Assembly (NCBI GenBank): GCA_032988165.1
Contig: JANTQF010000024.1
Span: 151,511-215,510 of the forward strand
Length of the DNA: 64,000 bases
DNA from: Emmonsiellopsis sp. PD_33
Lineage: Eukaryota; Ascomycota; Eurotiomycetes; Onygenales; Ajellomycetaceae
Direction of reading: 5' to 3'
Shown: piece after piece, positions 10,880-24,900 of the stretch
Numbering within the stretch: the stretch's first letter is position 1
Layout of the letters: every line of letters begins with the position of its first letter
The notes under the pieces: generated by a model
The model's input: only the letters and a program-made list of their open reading frames with translations
Database searches by the model: none
What the model was told of the DNA's origin: nothing
Position numbers and translations under genes: made by a program

Positions 10880-13800
10880 TGGTGGTCAGATAATAACTGT
10901 AAAACTTTTATCATGAGGAATTAGAGATTGCAAAGCATTCTCTCCCCCACTCACATTTTCTTCTCTCTCACCACTATCCTCCATCAGATCTGCATTATCC
11001 AACACCACCAGCATTTAATCATTGTGAAGGTAAAATTTCTTTATTTAGTTACCTGTAGTAGTATTGTAGAACAGTGTGCTATTTAGTTCTTCAAGACAGT
11101 AAGTATCTTTCTTGTGGTTTACTTCTTGTACATGATATGAACCCAATCATTGGAAGTTAAGTTTGATGAAATAGGATGTTTCTATTTTAGTATCATACAG
11201 AAGAATAAGATCTCCCACCTGAACTAAATCATATACTAACTGCTTGATTTCATTAAATAGATCCTGATTTTTCTCTCATGCACACTGCAGGTGAAAGGCT
11301 GCCTTCTCCAGGTCCTCATTCTGTCTCTTCAACTGTCAAATCTGCATGTATATCAAGTTGGCATGAGAGCAAACAGTGTGCTATGAAAGTGTTTGCCATG
11401 TTAGTACCTCAAGCTCAACAGAGAGAATAGTATTATAGTTATATTATAGATGGAATGGCATCTCACCTGTTAACTATTAAATGAAGATATGATTTACCCA
11501 CAGTGCTGAGTAAAAATAGTTAACCTAATTCCTCCCATTCACAGCAAGCTTTACTAGTGCATCTGAAATAAGGTAGTGACCACATTCAACCATGCCATTC
11601 ACTTTCACATTGTATGGTGAAATCATTATTTACCTAATATAATACTTAGTGGTGAGAATCCTGATCCACTTCTGATTTTCTGGCCTATCATTACAAATCA
11701 TCTCTCAGAAACAGCCATGCTGGCATATAATATCCTTATAAATGAATTATACTATATGTTTAACCTTAGCATGTGTAAGGGGCTGGCCTTCAACCCAGCT
11801 AGTGAGGTCATTCTGAGTAATAACCACACATGATTTCCCCTGGTTCTTTGGAAACTTAATGATATTAATACACTACTTATTCTATAGATAGTTATGGTGA
11901 GTCAGATACAGCAGTTCCTTGAGGTAGTTACTTTCCTGAAATTGACACTCATGGCATCTCTTATAGTATACCTTGACCTCACTAAATAAGCCTTCCCACT
12001 AATATCACTGAGAGACCTTGTGGTTGGTTGCCTTGCAGCCTTTATAACTAGACTTATCATATATTTGAATAATGATTTCCTTCTGTTCATTCTGATTATC
12101 TACCATACACCTTAGTGGAATCCCTTTACCCAACTGATGAAATAGATGTTGCCCATGCACCATATAGTTCAGTGCATGTTTATACCATTTTGGGAAAACC
12201 TTGCAAGGAATATCATCAGGCTGCTTCAGAGTAGTGAGATATCTGGCAATCAATTCACTGCAGTTAAAATAGGAGAGTGAAAGAACATAAGATTCTTTAC
12301 TGTTAGCATCATCAGAAACTTTGAAGTCAGAGATAGTGATAGAAGCCATGCTAATACAATTAAGTTCTATCTCAATGAATTCATTAATATTCTAATTCTC
12401 AGGCACCTCACTATTAGTAGGTGGCTGTCAAGAAAGACCATCAGCAGTGCTATAAATCTACCTAGAAATATGATGAACATCAAAATTAAACATCTGAATC
12501 TAGATGAGCCAGTTAGTTACTAGAGCACCAGAAAGATCAGTAGCTGTCTGATTGAGTTAAGTAGCTAAGGTTTTCACATCAGTTTTGAGAATGAAGTGAA
12601 CATCATACAGGTAATATCAGCATTTCTTTAACATTTTGAGGATAGCTTGGCATTCTCATTTTCCTACATCATACTTTACTTCCACTGGACTTCAAATCCT
12701 ACTCTTATATCAGCAGGGATGAAGCTTCTTATTTCCAACATCCTGCTGACTCAGTGTTCCTCCCCAGTCATATTTACTGGCATTAGTTGTAATCATGATA
12801 TCTCTGGCACTTTCAGAATAATCAATGCAGTGTAGAGCAGGAGTAGTTATTAGTGCCATCTTCAGAATCAACATGGCATTTAATTGCTTAGATTTCTAAA
12901 TGAAAAAGGTGTTTTTCTTGAATAGCATATAGATTGGGTTGGAAATGAGAGTAAAGTTCAGAATTCAGATGTGATAATACATATAAATACTAATAAAGGC
13001 ATGAGCCCCAGTGATCTCAGTTGGTTTGAGCTACTCAATGATTTTGACAATTTTAGTGGCCTCAGGGCAGCACCTATTAGCATTAATGATATATCCAACA
13101 AGAATCATGCTAGAGCAGCTAAACTCAGATTTTGCAACCTAGATGCATGTGTTTGAGAGCTTGATGCTAATCAGGATCTAATCCAGATTTTGAAGATGCT
13201 CTAAAATAAACTGATAAATTCCTGATATGACCTCTTCATTATTATACTGAGATTACAGACCCTTTACTCTAACATCATTCATAAAATTATCTGCCTGGTA
13301 GAGAATATTTGAATGGAGAATGTGAGCTATGACTCAGCAGAAGGCAGCAATAGAATTTGTAGTACCCTATAGTAATATTATCTGATGAAGAAGGCTGATC
13401 AGGGTTTGAAAGACAGTCATATCCTGGCTATTCTCATGCAAAGTGATTTAGTTATATCTAGAAAAGAAATCTATCATACTGGTGATGATTTACCTAGTGA
13501 AATCTTCTGCAAAAGCATCAGCACTGAGAGGGATATAGGCATTTTGAACTGTAATAGCATTTATATCCATGCAGGCATTAATGATTCAGTATTTCCCAGA
13601 CTCCTTCTTCTTGATGAGGAACCATTTATTCCAATATGAATTATAGTAATATTTAAAGACATTAGAATTAACTTGCTCACAAAGCATATCTATGACCATC
13701 AGTAGTAATTTTCAAGGAATAGGAAACTCAGGGGCCTATTATACTTCATACTCAATAGTATGAATCTTAATTAGCAAAGAGACTTTCTCAGCTAGTTTTC

Positions 13801-15400
13801 TGCAATTACTGAAGCTTCATGCTAATACTTTCTCCTGCCTAAGTAAGATCTCAATCAGTAGCTTGCATTCTTGAGGTATTAAAATAGATCCAATTCAAAG
13901 CTTTTCTATCCTATCTGATGTGAGGTGAGAGTCATACTGGCAATCTGAGAAACAAGGCATGATTAGGTGGTTATAAAGTGAAGGTAGATTCTTTGCAGGT
14001 TTGATGTTGTCTTAATATCATTTCTGATAAATCTCTCTTTATTGATCTGTCCCATTAGATGTCCCTTCATCTGTTACTGGTGTATTGAGAGGCTGAATCT
14101 TGTCTGCTTTTCACTTGTACAGTGTGATGACAATTGGGTGATGAGATTGAGGAGAAGGCTCAGTGGAATCATAGAGAGAAAGGTCATACAGTTGAATGCT
14201 ATGAACTCAATGAATTTCAGAGATAAGGTACTGCAAGAAAGGAAATGTAGTATATAAGGATAGCTAAAAGTACTATTACAAAATGGTAGGAACACACAGC
14301 AGAAATTTCTGGGGCAATTAAATGGTAACCTCTGATTGGCTAGAGGTATTTATTAGCTCTAGGCCAGGAAATTGTGATTGACTGAATTCTCTCTCATTAC
14401 TCTTATGTGATAGAATTTCTACCCTGCTATCTACCACACTGATGCTGCTAACTCTGACTTCATCTCTTCACCTACTACTACTATTATGAAGATTAGTTGG
14501 ACTCAGCACTTCTAGTTTAAAGACTGATACTTGCCATGAAGATCATTCAGCTGTCTATTACTATAATCTTCTGAAGAATAGCTAAGGAAAGACATCTGGT
14601 TGATCTCATCATCTGAGTTGAAAACTGTGATAGTGACACCACCCATATTATCTGTCTGTTGCACTAACTGAGTCACATTTTCATAGAAATGGTCTAAAAT
14701 GCACTCATGAGAACTGCACTCTAAAATGAAGAAGGTTTGAGGTATAAATATAGATTCAACATGAATCAGAACATTCTTATAGATTCTAATAATGCTACTA
14801 TACTAATTACTAGCATCAAGGATTAGCTTGAGAGCATCTTTCTGGATGATCAGGCTGAGACTCAAGGCAGTACTCTTCACCATGTAGTTAATCTCTACCT
14901 CTTTATTGAATATAGCTTTAGTCTGACCCTTTCTGATACCAACAGAAAACTTGATATGGCTGATGGACACTAGGTTCCATTGAGGATTATATTCTAAGAC
15001 ATAGTAGGAGGATTAAATGAAAGAGACTCTAGCAGACTCTTTCTTAATTATATGCTGCTGAACTTCAGCTGGAAGATTCTGAAAGAATATCTGCTGCAGC
15101 TGGGCAGAGTAGGCTATAATATTCTTAAGTTGAATTTCTGTGATCTCTTAATATATGATTTTCTTAAAGATGGTCTGGATTACAGCAGCATAATTCTCCT
15201 TGTCCTTCATTTTAATAGAGAGCTTGGGTCCTTTAGGTTTTCTGGGATGATGAAGGATGATTTTCTTTTGAATCTCAGATGCTTTAACTATCTTAGCATC
15301 AGACATAACTTCATTAATTAGCTGAGTTGGCATTTCTTCCTGCAGCTGGCCATCACAAAGGATTTATGAATTATCAGGATCAGGTGAAGGCAAGATAATG
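10880..15400 (-). pseudogene. Gypsy pol remnant, left unit (PR-RT-RNaseH-IN)
   Basis: Reading the - strand from about 15,000: a retropepsin-like region, then RT at about 14,200-13,150. The RT catalytic box reads FMNDV (13271-13285) followed by VKG. Related fungal Gypsy elements have F-x-D-D-V there, so an aspartate has become asparagine. RNase H follows at about 13,050-12,450, then integrase, starting with an H2C2-type region at 12,005-12,349 (KWYKHALNYMVHGQHLF...). The integrase C-terminus is near 10,900. Stops interrupt every part, so no polyprotein can be made. Confidence 0.78.
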
Positions 15401-15479
15401 TTCTCAGTAAATGAAATAAATTTTTAGGAGCCATCTGAATAGCAATCAGCTCTTCAAGAGTGGGTGGAAGATAGGGCTT

Positions 15480-16980
15480 TCTCCTTTTCAATTTGGCTAG
15501 AGAGTGTAGATCAATTCTTATTAGCAGCTGATTCTTTACTCTTACTATTTTTAGTGGCTGCCTGAGCAGCTATCACACTAGCAGCCCCTTCTACCTTACT
15601 ATCTGAGTCACCCTCTTCCATGCTACTCTCAAATCTGACATCACATATGCTAATAAAATTGACTGCTGATAATGAATTGCTGTCAGAGGAAACAAGAATG
15701 TTACTATTATTATGAAGTTTTGCTGCTAATGGGATGATGGGAGGCATAAATTTCTACTTAAAAGCATACTCAATGGTAATAATATATGGTTCATACTGAT
15801 TCACATTGATCTTTAGGTCACACTGCATCACATGTCTGTCAAAGTATTTACTCATTCTATTTTGATGGATCTTTCCTTGGTCAATTAGCTCACCAATTTG
15901 GAGGCACTGAGGAAGTATATGAGATGAGTCACCACAGCTCTAATAAGCACAAGGAGGGTGATCATATTATGACATGCTTCCAGACCTAGGTTAATATGAA
16001 CTACTAGGGCCATGCTGCATCCCATAATAGGAAACATTTGCAAGATCTCAAGCAGAATCAATAGATCTCTGGTTGGTGAGAATGTGTGGCACCACAGCTG
16101 ATTGTTGCATATTTTTCTGCTGTTAGAAATCTGTAATGACTAGTGACAGTGCATCTATCTAGTTAATAAGAGATTCAAGTAAGCTATCATTCAAATTCCT
16201 TGAAGCTGGATTAGAAGAAGCAGGTAGCACAGAGGAGGCTACTTGAGGTCTTAACACAGTTAGGGTAGGTAGATTGAAGACAGGTTGAGTAGGAGGCAGC
16301 TGAGTGGGTAGCATCATATGGGAACTCAGATCAGATGTGATCATTTAGGCTATCTTTTCCTTGACTTCCTGAGATTCAGCTGTGGCTTTGCAAATCTTTG
16401 AAATCTTCCACTCAGATGGGTTATTTTAATTAAACCTAGCCTTGTGAAAAGCCTTCTCACAAACTCTATCAAGCAGGCCTTATAAGAACAACTAGCAGGC
16501 AAGAGATTCCTGGATTTCATTTCAGCTAATCAGTGGCTCAGTGATGGTGTAGAATTAGCAGCAGAAAGTGAGAATGTCTTAACTGAAAGATCATTTAAAA
16601 CTAAATAGGATATTTAGATAGATTTGATTGTACATCTACTAATAAGCATCATCCTGCCAGAACTCTAACACCAATCTTGCTTTGACTTTGGTTCAGGTTT
16701 GCAGGTTCTTCACCAATCAATCCACATGGCCTTATAATTTCATAGAGTAATAGTTGTGTAACACTATTAAGACTTTATTCTCAGAAACATGGTGCAGCTT
16801 CAGCACAGCATTAAACTGATTGACAAACTGAGTGACATTCTTCCCATTAAAAGAGGGGGCTCTGAGGGATCCAGGAACTGACATGGGCATAACAAGCTAC
16901 TAATAAATCATTCCACTTTTAGGAGGCAAGGCACTGCTAGGCATAGGCAGGCCTGATGAGGAATTGGTAGAGTCAGATAT
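15480..16980 (-). pseudogene. Gypsy gag remnant, left unit
   Basis: This is the counterpart of the right unit gag 11,051 bases away. The expected start codon at 16980-16978 reads ATA, while the right copy keeps ATG at 28031-28029, so a G-to-A change removed initiation here. The frame then gives a serine/proline-rich start, a capsid-like region and an acidic serine-rich segment near 15,511-15,747. Many in-frame stops follow. Confidence 0.6.
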
Positions 16981-17513
16981 CTTCTCACTGTTGATCTCAA
17001 TTTTTAGCAGTGGAGCTGATGCTTTTCCTGACTGAGTTCAACAATGTGTGATGGAGTCCAATCAAGCATACTTAGAAGGCATATATTAATGGAGAAATAA
17101 ATAGATAAGTGGCTCTCATTCATAAATGAGAAATAGGTTGATAATGGTAGCAATATCTATATCTTTTTGCAGGTAGAGATTTAGGGACTCAAGGAAGAAA
17201 AGAAACTGTAAGATTTACTGTAGATTTTTCTTCTCACTAAAGTCTGTATTTATTGAGAAGCAGCTTGATGGATTTAATAGTTCAGTGGGTCCATTCTTCA
17301 AAGTTTTCTTCTGGTGGTATTGCCATTGGTGTAGCTGCAAGGCTGCAGGCTCACTCCAACTAAATAGGCCTATTATAAATTGAAATAAGAGAATTATATT
17401 GAGTAGTATGCTTAATAAAAGAAAAGGAAAAAGAGGAAAGGAGCTTAGTATAGTCATCTGTATCAACACTGTCATCTATTCATCCATTCATGATTTCCAA
17501 TTATGTGCATCAA

Positions 17514-17833
17514 TGAAGTGGGGACAGGATGTGCACATCAGATGGCACTGAACAGGGCAGCAGTAAACATAAGAAAAGAATTGATATTGATGTCAAAGTA
17601 GAGGAATGTATTAGCAATTTATAGTACAAAATAACACAGTAATAAAATGATAAGGTAACACACAAAAGAAACAAAAGATCTATTTTAAAGAAGCATACAC
17701 ATGCATGAGAAAAATTATGAATGAATAGATGAAGTCTCACAATGAAAGAGAAATATCTATCTTTATGGCTACATTTAGCAGTAAAAAGCCTCAGTAAAAA
17801 ATTGATCTGACTTAATGGTAGATCCCTATCACA
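17514..17833 (-). repeat. Gypsy LTR, middle copy (320 bp), shared by both units
   Basis: It begins TGAAGTGGGG and ends CTATCACA on the + strand, giving canonical TG...CA ends. On the coding strand it is the 3' LTR of the right unit and the 5' LTR of the left unit. It is followed on the + side by a pyrimidine run (17834-17851), the complement of a polypurine tract. Confidence 0.93.
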
Positions 17834-19970
17834 TATCTCCCCTCTTCCTGATTTATTAACCTAGTAAATAAAAGAATGGCTCAGTTTTGTGGTGAGAGTA
17901 GTAGATCTGAATATATTGTCCTGAAATTGATCTGACTATGTAGTCTCAAAGTTAGCTGATGAGTAGTCATGCACTGTGTGTTAGATTATCTGTTTGCAAG
18001 AAAGTAGCTACATTGAGGCAGGAAGATAGCTTAGAGATGGATAGGTAAGTCAGCAATGATGAAGCTCTTTCTGGGCTGCAGTAAATATAGCTAGTGTTCT
18101 TGGATAGAGGCTCAGGTAGGATAGTTCATCAACAGCTTGAATCATAGAATTATAGGGTAGTGGTTCTCATAGCTAGAGATAGAGATAGAGCTAGAACAGG
18201 ATTGGTAAGAGGTTTCTGAATGAGGGGAGAGTAGAGTGCAGCCCAGAGAAATGAATGAGCAGGTTAGCAATGAAGGAAGGATATGCTCTATGTAGACAGA
18301 GTAGCCTATGAGTGCATGGCTTTATACTAATAATCTTATACATAATAAGATCCACAGCCCCATCATGAGGAAAAGAAAAGGCATGCCCTAGGTAGACAGG
18401 GCAGCTAGTAATAAATAGTGAATAAAGATTGAGGCAAGCAGTGTGGATGATGAAGATGAAGGGATACAAGAAAATAAAGAGTAGAGAAGGAAAATGTGGT
18501 AGATGAGATTAAGAGTAGAAGGTGCAGGGTAAGATATATATAGATAAGTAGGTATAGAAAGAAAAGTAAAAATAGTGAGGAAAATAAACATAGAGTAATA
18601 ACACACTGAGTATAGAAAAACAAAAGAAAAATAAGGAAAATATGGAGGAAATATAGCATGGAGATGAGCAAAGAGGGCAGAAATCAAAACCACAAGAAAA
18701 CAGACTGAGTAATACAGTAAGAAAAACAGACATACATTAGTGGCAGTAAGGGTAGCAACTGTGGCAGAACAGCAGGCTCTGATTGGCTGAAACATTTCCT
18801 GATCCTAGGGCAGGAAATTGTGATTGACTGAATTAGCTAGCTAATATCTGTCTCCTTATAATTATAGACTGAGATCTCAATGGCATCTCCTTCTGCAGCT
18901 ACATGGTCACTAATGATAGAATCAAGAGGAATATTATTATAATAGTAGTAAAAGAAACTTTACTGGCTGAACAGCTGTTTCTTAGTATCCATCACAGTCA
19001 TGAAGGTATGAACTGCAGCCCCTATAGCTCTCTTACATCAGGCTAGAATGTAATTCTTAGCTGGCTGATTAGATATCAAGCTAAAAAAAATCTATTACTC
19101 TCTCTGAACTAAAGAATCATCTCATCACTAATATCCAATTAAAGCTTCAGAAAGTGCATCAAGACCCATCACAGTCATAGTGGCAGGGAAATGATAAGAA
19201 ATGCTGCTGTATAGAATAGATAGGCTAGAGGATGTTGTAAATTCATAAATGAGGTCTTAATTTGCCTGTAAGAGCTACTTTCATGTGTTACTCTCTGGAA
19301 CTTTTAAAGACTTACTATCTTCCTGAATTCTAATAAACTATGGAAGCATCATTCTCTGCTTAATTGTAACTAGGCTAGTGCTCCCATGAGGAATGTGTAG
19401 CATGATAATTTGCACATCTCCCTGTTTGTAAGAAATGATCTTCCAGCTGATCTTGAAATCCTGCAAATTTTAATCAGTAAGCATCTATGAGGAGACATCC
19501 TGAATGATTCTGCCATTTAGAAACCCTCTTCCATGAAGTTAGTGATTCCACTCAGAGACACAATGATGCATGCCAGGGATCATAGTTGTACAGTTTGCAT
19601 GATTCTTGTTTGTCATGCTAATAGACTCTTGGATCATGTTTGTGCTATGATTCTCCTCAGCAAGGTGCTAAATGTTGACATTAATATGCTGGAAAAACAT
19701 GCTATCTCCCTTTCTGATGAACTTGATGTAATAAGGGTAGGAGATGAGTCTTATCTGATGATCTGGGTGAAGAGTAATATACTAGATATAGTAAACTAGG
19801 TCCTAGTGAATTATCTGCTGAATGATTCCATGGAGCATTATGTGGAGCTACCCCAGTGACTTCTGATCCTTTTACTGATGGAATGAGTATATATCCTATT
19901 TATATACTGCTATCTTTCTGAGTATATTATATACAGTAGGTACATTTCTCACAGCCATCTCCATTTAGAG

Positions 19971-21542
19971 CTAGAAGAAAATTGAAAGAGATAAAAAGCT
20001 ATCTGCACCCCAGTCATTCAGCATGAGGTCTATATTTATGCCTTCCAGGCTGAGGTTCTTCAACATGCTCACCCAGTTTGGCAAAGTAATGAAAGAGAGG
20101 GCAGTGTGCTTCATGTAATATATCTGAAGAAGATCCTCTGGGTGAGCAGGATGATACTCTTTACAAAAATAATGAAAAGTGCTATTAGCAGTACAGATCT
20201 GGCCAAGATTTCTGCAGCTATTAATGACAGCCTTAAGCCTGAATGTCAAAGCCATCTAGTCTAAACCCTGAGTCAGCAAATCAATTTTCCCTCCAAGATT
20301 GATAGCATAATAATAGTATAAAGAAAAAGAAGATAATAGCTTTACAAGCTAATTCAGAAGCTTGATAAACTGGCTATCATTCAGCTCCTTTATATTGTTG
20401 AGCTGAGCTTTCAAGGCAGACTTGACATTCTGATGATATGTATATCTATGATGACCAGTCTCCTGATGCTTTTCAACAGCTTTAGTAATATCAGAATTCT
20501 TCTTGTTAGTACCTTAATTCTCAAGCTCCACTATTTCTTCTGGTGACAGGCTGGCAAAATAGGAGAGGCTGACATTAAACAGGGAGATGGCTATTAATGA
20601 AACTAATTGGCCAGAGACATGTCATGAGTAAGGAGTAGGTAAATTAGGGCCAGGGTTTTGAGAAGTGCCAGGCAAGAAGGCAGAAGGAAATATTGGAATT
20701 AATCCAGAATGATGATAATTATCCTGAGAAGGGTGAGGAGAAGGTAGAGGCATTTAGCCAGTCATATAGGAATCATACAGTGAAGCTGGAGGAGGCTGAG
20801 GCTGAAGATTTCAAGAGAGTAGAGATAGAGGAATTAGAGGTTAAGGATCAATAGGCACAGAGAGAAATAGTGAGGCATCTTTAGCAAGAATTCCATCAGG
20901 ACTAATATAAAGCTCAGTAGCATGGATGACTTCCATATTTAACTTAGAGTTAATAAAATCTGGCCTTAAAGCATTCTCAAGATCTGAAAGTATTAGTTCC
21001 TTGTGAAGCTTTTTATCTCTTTCAGGATTCTGACACAGCTGGATTCACATTGCCTAGTTAATTCTCCTTACTGCAGATAGATAGTTATAATTCCTTATGA
21101 GAATTACTATACATCTACACCATTTATCCTTCTTCAGCATCAGCTAGAATTTATTAGTAGTAGCCTTCCCCTAGTATTCCATATAAGTTTTATACTCTTC
21201 TGAAGTATAATTTTGATAAACCCTGACTATCTCTGCCACACAACAGATCTCCACTATCTGATGGTGAAAGTCAGCTTTAAATACTACTATCTGTCAGGCC
21301 CCATTCTCCTTTATTCATTCAAAATATGCAGTGACCTCTTCCTCTCTATCTTCATGCCTGCTCATGATTAGATTGGCAATTTCACACTGGACCTAGTAGT
21401 GTGGAGCTGCATGCCTGTTAAGGGTATTAATATACTTCTAAATTTTCCTAGTGGTTGACAACTTTTTCTTCTCATACTCAATCAAGGCAAGGGAGTCAGT
21501 GGGTTTTAGGGCCAGAGCATGCAGATTTTAGTGATTTGACAT
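19971..21542 (-). pseudogene. Accessory frame behind integrase, right unit (unknown)
   Basis: This is the exact counterpart of 8920-10491 (offset 11,051). Its ATG at 21542 is preserved and the frame runs the same 524 codons, with stops at mutation-prone codons. Comparing the two copies at each stop would show which stops are new. No recognised domain is present. Confidence 0.45.
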
Positions 21543-21930
21543 TTTGCAGGAAGGTGGTAAGGAAAATTGTAGATATAGTGCTGTCATGAGTTGTATAAGT
21601 TAATTTGAAGGCAAGGCTAAGATATCTGTGATGATGGTAAGAGAGAAGTGAAGGAGAATATAGGGTAGAATATGCTCTTATGATTTTTCAAATGTGAGGT
21701 GCAAAAGGCAGCTACAGCCAGCAAAATAAGAGAGCAAGATAGGCATACCACTATAAATGAAAGAAATAAAGAAAATTGTGAAGAAATGTGAAAGCACATC
21801 TGGATTCTAGTATACCACTCATGTCAGCATTTAAACCACAAAGAGACAACTAATAAAGGAAATAAACTAATGAGTAAATACAGTCAAACAAAGGAAATAA
21901 AGAAAAATAAATGAAATAAGGAAATAAATA

Positions 21931-24900
21931 TAGTAGTCAGATAATAACTGTAAAACTTTTATCATGAGAAATCAGAGACTATAAAGCATTCTCTCCTTCA
22001 CTCACATCTTCTTTTCCCTCATCATTATCCTCTACTAGATCTATATTATCCAACACTGCTAGTATTTGATCATCATGAAGGTAAAATTTCTTTATCTAGT
22101 TATCTATAGTGGTGTTGCAGAATGGTGTGCCATCTAGTTCTTTAAGACAGTAAGTGCCTTTCTCATGGTTTACTTCTCATACATGATATGAATCTAATCA
22201 TCAGAAGTTAAGTTTAATGGAATAAGATGTTTCTATTTTAATATCATGCAGAAGGATAAGATCTCCCACCTGAACTGAATTGCACACTAATTACTTGATT
22301 TCATCAAATAGATTCTAATTTTTCTCTTATGTGCACTGCAGGTGAAAGGCTACCTCCTCTAGGTCCTCATTCTGTCTCTCCAACTGTTGAATCTGCATGT
22401 ATATCAAGTTGGCATGAGAGCAAATAATATGCTATGAAAGTATTTACCATGTTAGTACCTCAAGCTCAACAAGAAGGATAGCATCATAGCTATATTGCAG
22501 ATGAAATAGTGTCTCACCTGTTAACTATCAAATGGAGATATAATCCACCCACAGTGCTGAGTAGAAATGATTAACTTAATTCCTCCTATTTACAGCAAGC
22601 TTTGCCAGCACATCTGAAATAGAGTAGTGGCTACATTTAACTATGCCATTCACTTTCACATTGTACAGCAAAATCATTATTTGCCTGACATGATACTTAA
22701 TGGTAAGAATTCTGATTCACTTCTAATTTTCTAACTCATCATTATAAACCATCTCTCAGAAATAGCCATGCCAGCATATAATATTCTTATAAATAAATTG
22801 CACTACATGTTCAGCCTTAGCATGCATAAGGGGCTGGCCTTCAACTCAGCCAGTGAGGTCATTCTGAGTAATAATTGCACATGATTTCCCCTGGTTCTTT
22901 GGAAACTTGATGATATTAATACACCACTTATCCTACAGATAGTTACAGTGAGTTGGATACAGTAATTCCTTAAGGTGATTACTTTCCTAAAATTGACACT
23001 TGTAGCATCTCTTACAGTATGCCTTGACCTCACTGAATAAGCCTTCCTACTAATATTACTGAGAGACCTTGTGGTTGATTGCCTTGTGACCTTTATAACC
23101 AGACTTATCATGCATTTGAGCAATGATTTCCTTCTGTTCATCCTAATCATCTACCACATATCTTAGTGGAATTTCTTTGCCTGACTGGTGAAATAGATGT
23201 TGCCCATGCATCATATAGTTCAGTGCATATTTATACTATTTTGGGAAAATCTTGTGAGAGATATCATCAGGCTGCTTCAGGATGGTAAGGTATCTGGCAA
23301 TTAATTTACTGTGGTTAGAATAGGAGGGTAAAAGAATATGAGATTCTTTGCTGTTAGCATCATCAGGAACTTTAAAGTTAGAGATAGTAGTAGAAGCCAT
23401 ACTAATATAATTGAGTTCTGCCTCAATAAATTCATTAATGTTCTGATCCTCAGGTATCTTACCATCAGCAGGCAGCTATCAAGAAAGGCTATTAGTAGTG
23501 CTATGAATTTACCCAGAAACATGACAAACATTAAAATTGAACATTCAAATCCAGGCAAGCCAGTTGATTACTAGAGTGCCAGGAAGATCAGTGGCCATCT
23601 GGTTGAGTTGAGCAGCCAAGATTTTCATGTCAGTTTTGAGAATGAAGTGAACACCATACAGGTAATATTAGTATTTCTTCAACATTTTGAGGATGACTTA
23701 GCATTCTTGTTTTCCTGTGTCATACTTTACTTTCACTGAACTCTAAATCCTACTCTCATATCAGCAGGGATGAAGCTTTCTGTTCCCAACATCCTGCTGA
23801 CTCAGTGTTCCTCCCTAGTTATATTTACTGGTATTAGTTGTAATCATAATATCTCTAGCACTTTCAGAATAATCAATGCAGCACAGAGCAGGAGCAGTTA
23901 TCAGTGCCATCTTCAGGACTAACATGGCATTTAATTGTTTAGGTCCTCAGATGAAAAAGGTGTTTTTCTTGAACAGCACATAGATTGGGTTGGAAATGAG
24001 GGTAAAGTTTGAAATCTAGATGTAATAATACACATAAATGCTGATGAAGGCACAAGCCCTAGTGATCTCAGTTGGTTTAGACCACTCAATGATTTTAATA
24101 ATTTTAGTGGCCTCAGAATAGCACTCATCAGCATTGATGATGTATCTAACAAGAATCATACTGGAGCAGCTGAACTCAGATTTTGCAATCTGGATGTATA
24201 TATTTGAGAGCTTGATGCTAATCAGGGTCTGATTCAGATTTTAAAGATGCTTCAAAATAAACTAATGAATTCCTGATATGACCTCTTTGTTGTTGTACTG
24301 AAATTATAGACCCTTTACTCTAACATTATTTATGAAATTATCTGTCTGGTGGGGAATGTTTGAACAGAGAATGCAAGCCATGACTTGGCAGAAGATGGCA
24401 ATAGAATTTGTGGCACCCTACAGTAATATTATCTGGTGAAAAAGGCCAATCAGAATTTAGAAGGCAGTTATATCCTGGCTATTCTCATGTAAAGTGATCT
24501 AGTTGTATCTGGAAAAGAAATTCATCATGCTGATGATGACTTGCCCAGCAAAATCTTCTGTAAAAGTATTAGCACTGGGAGGGATATAGGCATCTCAAAC
24601 TGTAATAGCATTCATATCCATGCAGGCATTAATGATTTGGTATTTCCCAGATTCCTTCTTCTTGATGAGGAACCATTTATTCTGATATAAACTATAATAA
24701 TATTTAAAGATACTGAAATTAACTTACTTATAAAGTATATCTATGACCATCAGCAGCAATTTTTGAGGAATAGGAAACCCAGAGGCCTGCCATGCTTCAT
24801 ACTCAACAGTATGAATTTTAATTGATGAAGAGACTTCCTCAGCTAATTTTCTACAATTACTGAAGCTTCATACTAATACTTTCTCCTGCCTGAGTAAGAT

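Larger units (their letters stand above)
6783..17513 (-). mobile_element. Gypsy internal region, left unit
   Basis: This 10,731-bp internal region is the same length as 17834-28564. In - strand order it holds a candidate primer site next to the middle LTR (complement of about 17497-17513, TTGATGCACATAATTGG), gag, protease-RT-RNase H-integrase, and then about 4 kb ending at the left LTR. Most of that 4 kb is an accessory frame. No frame is intact. Confidence 0.88.
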
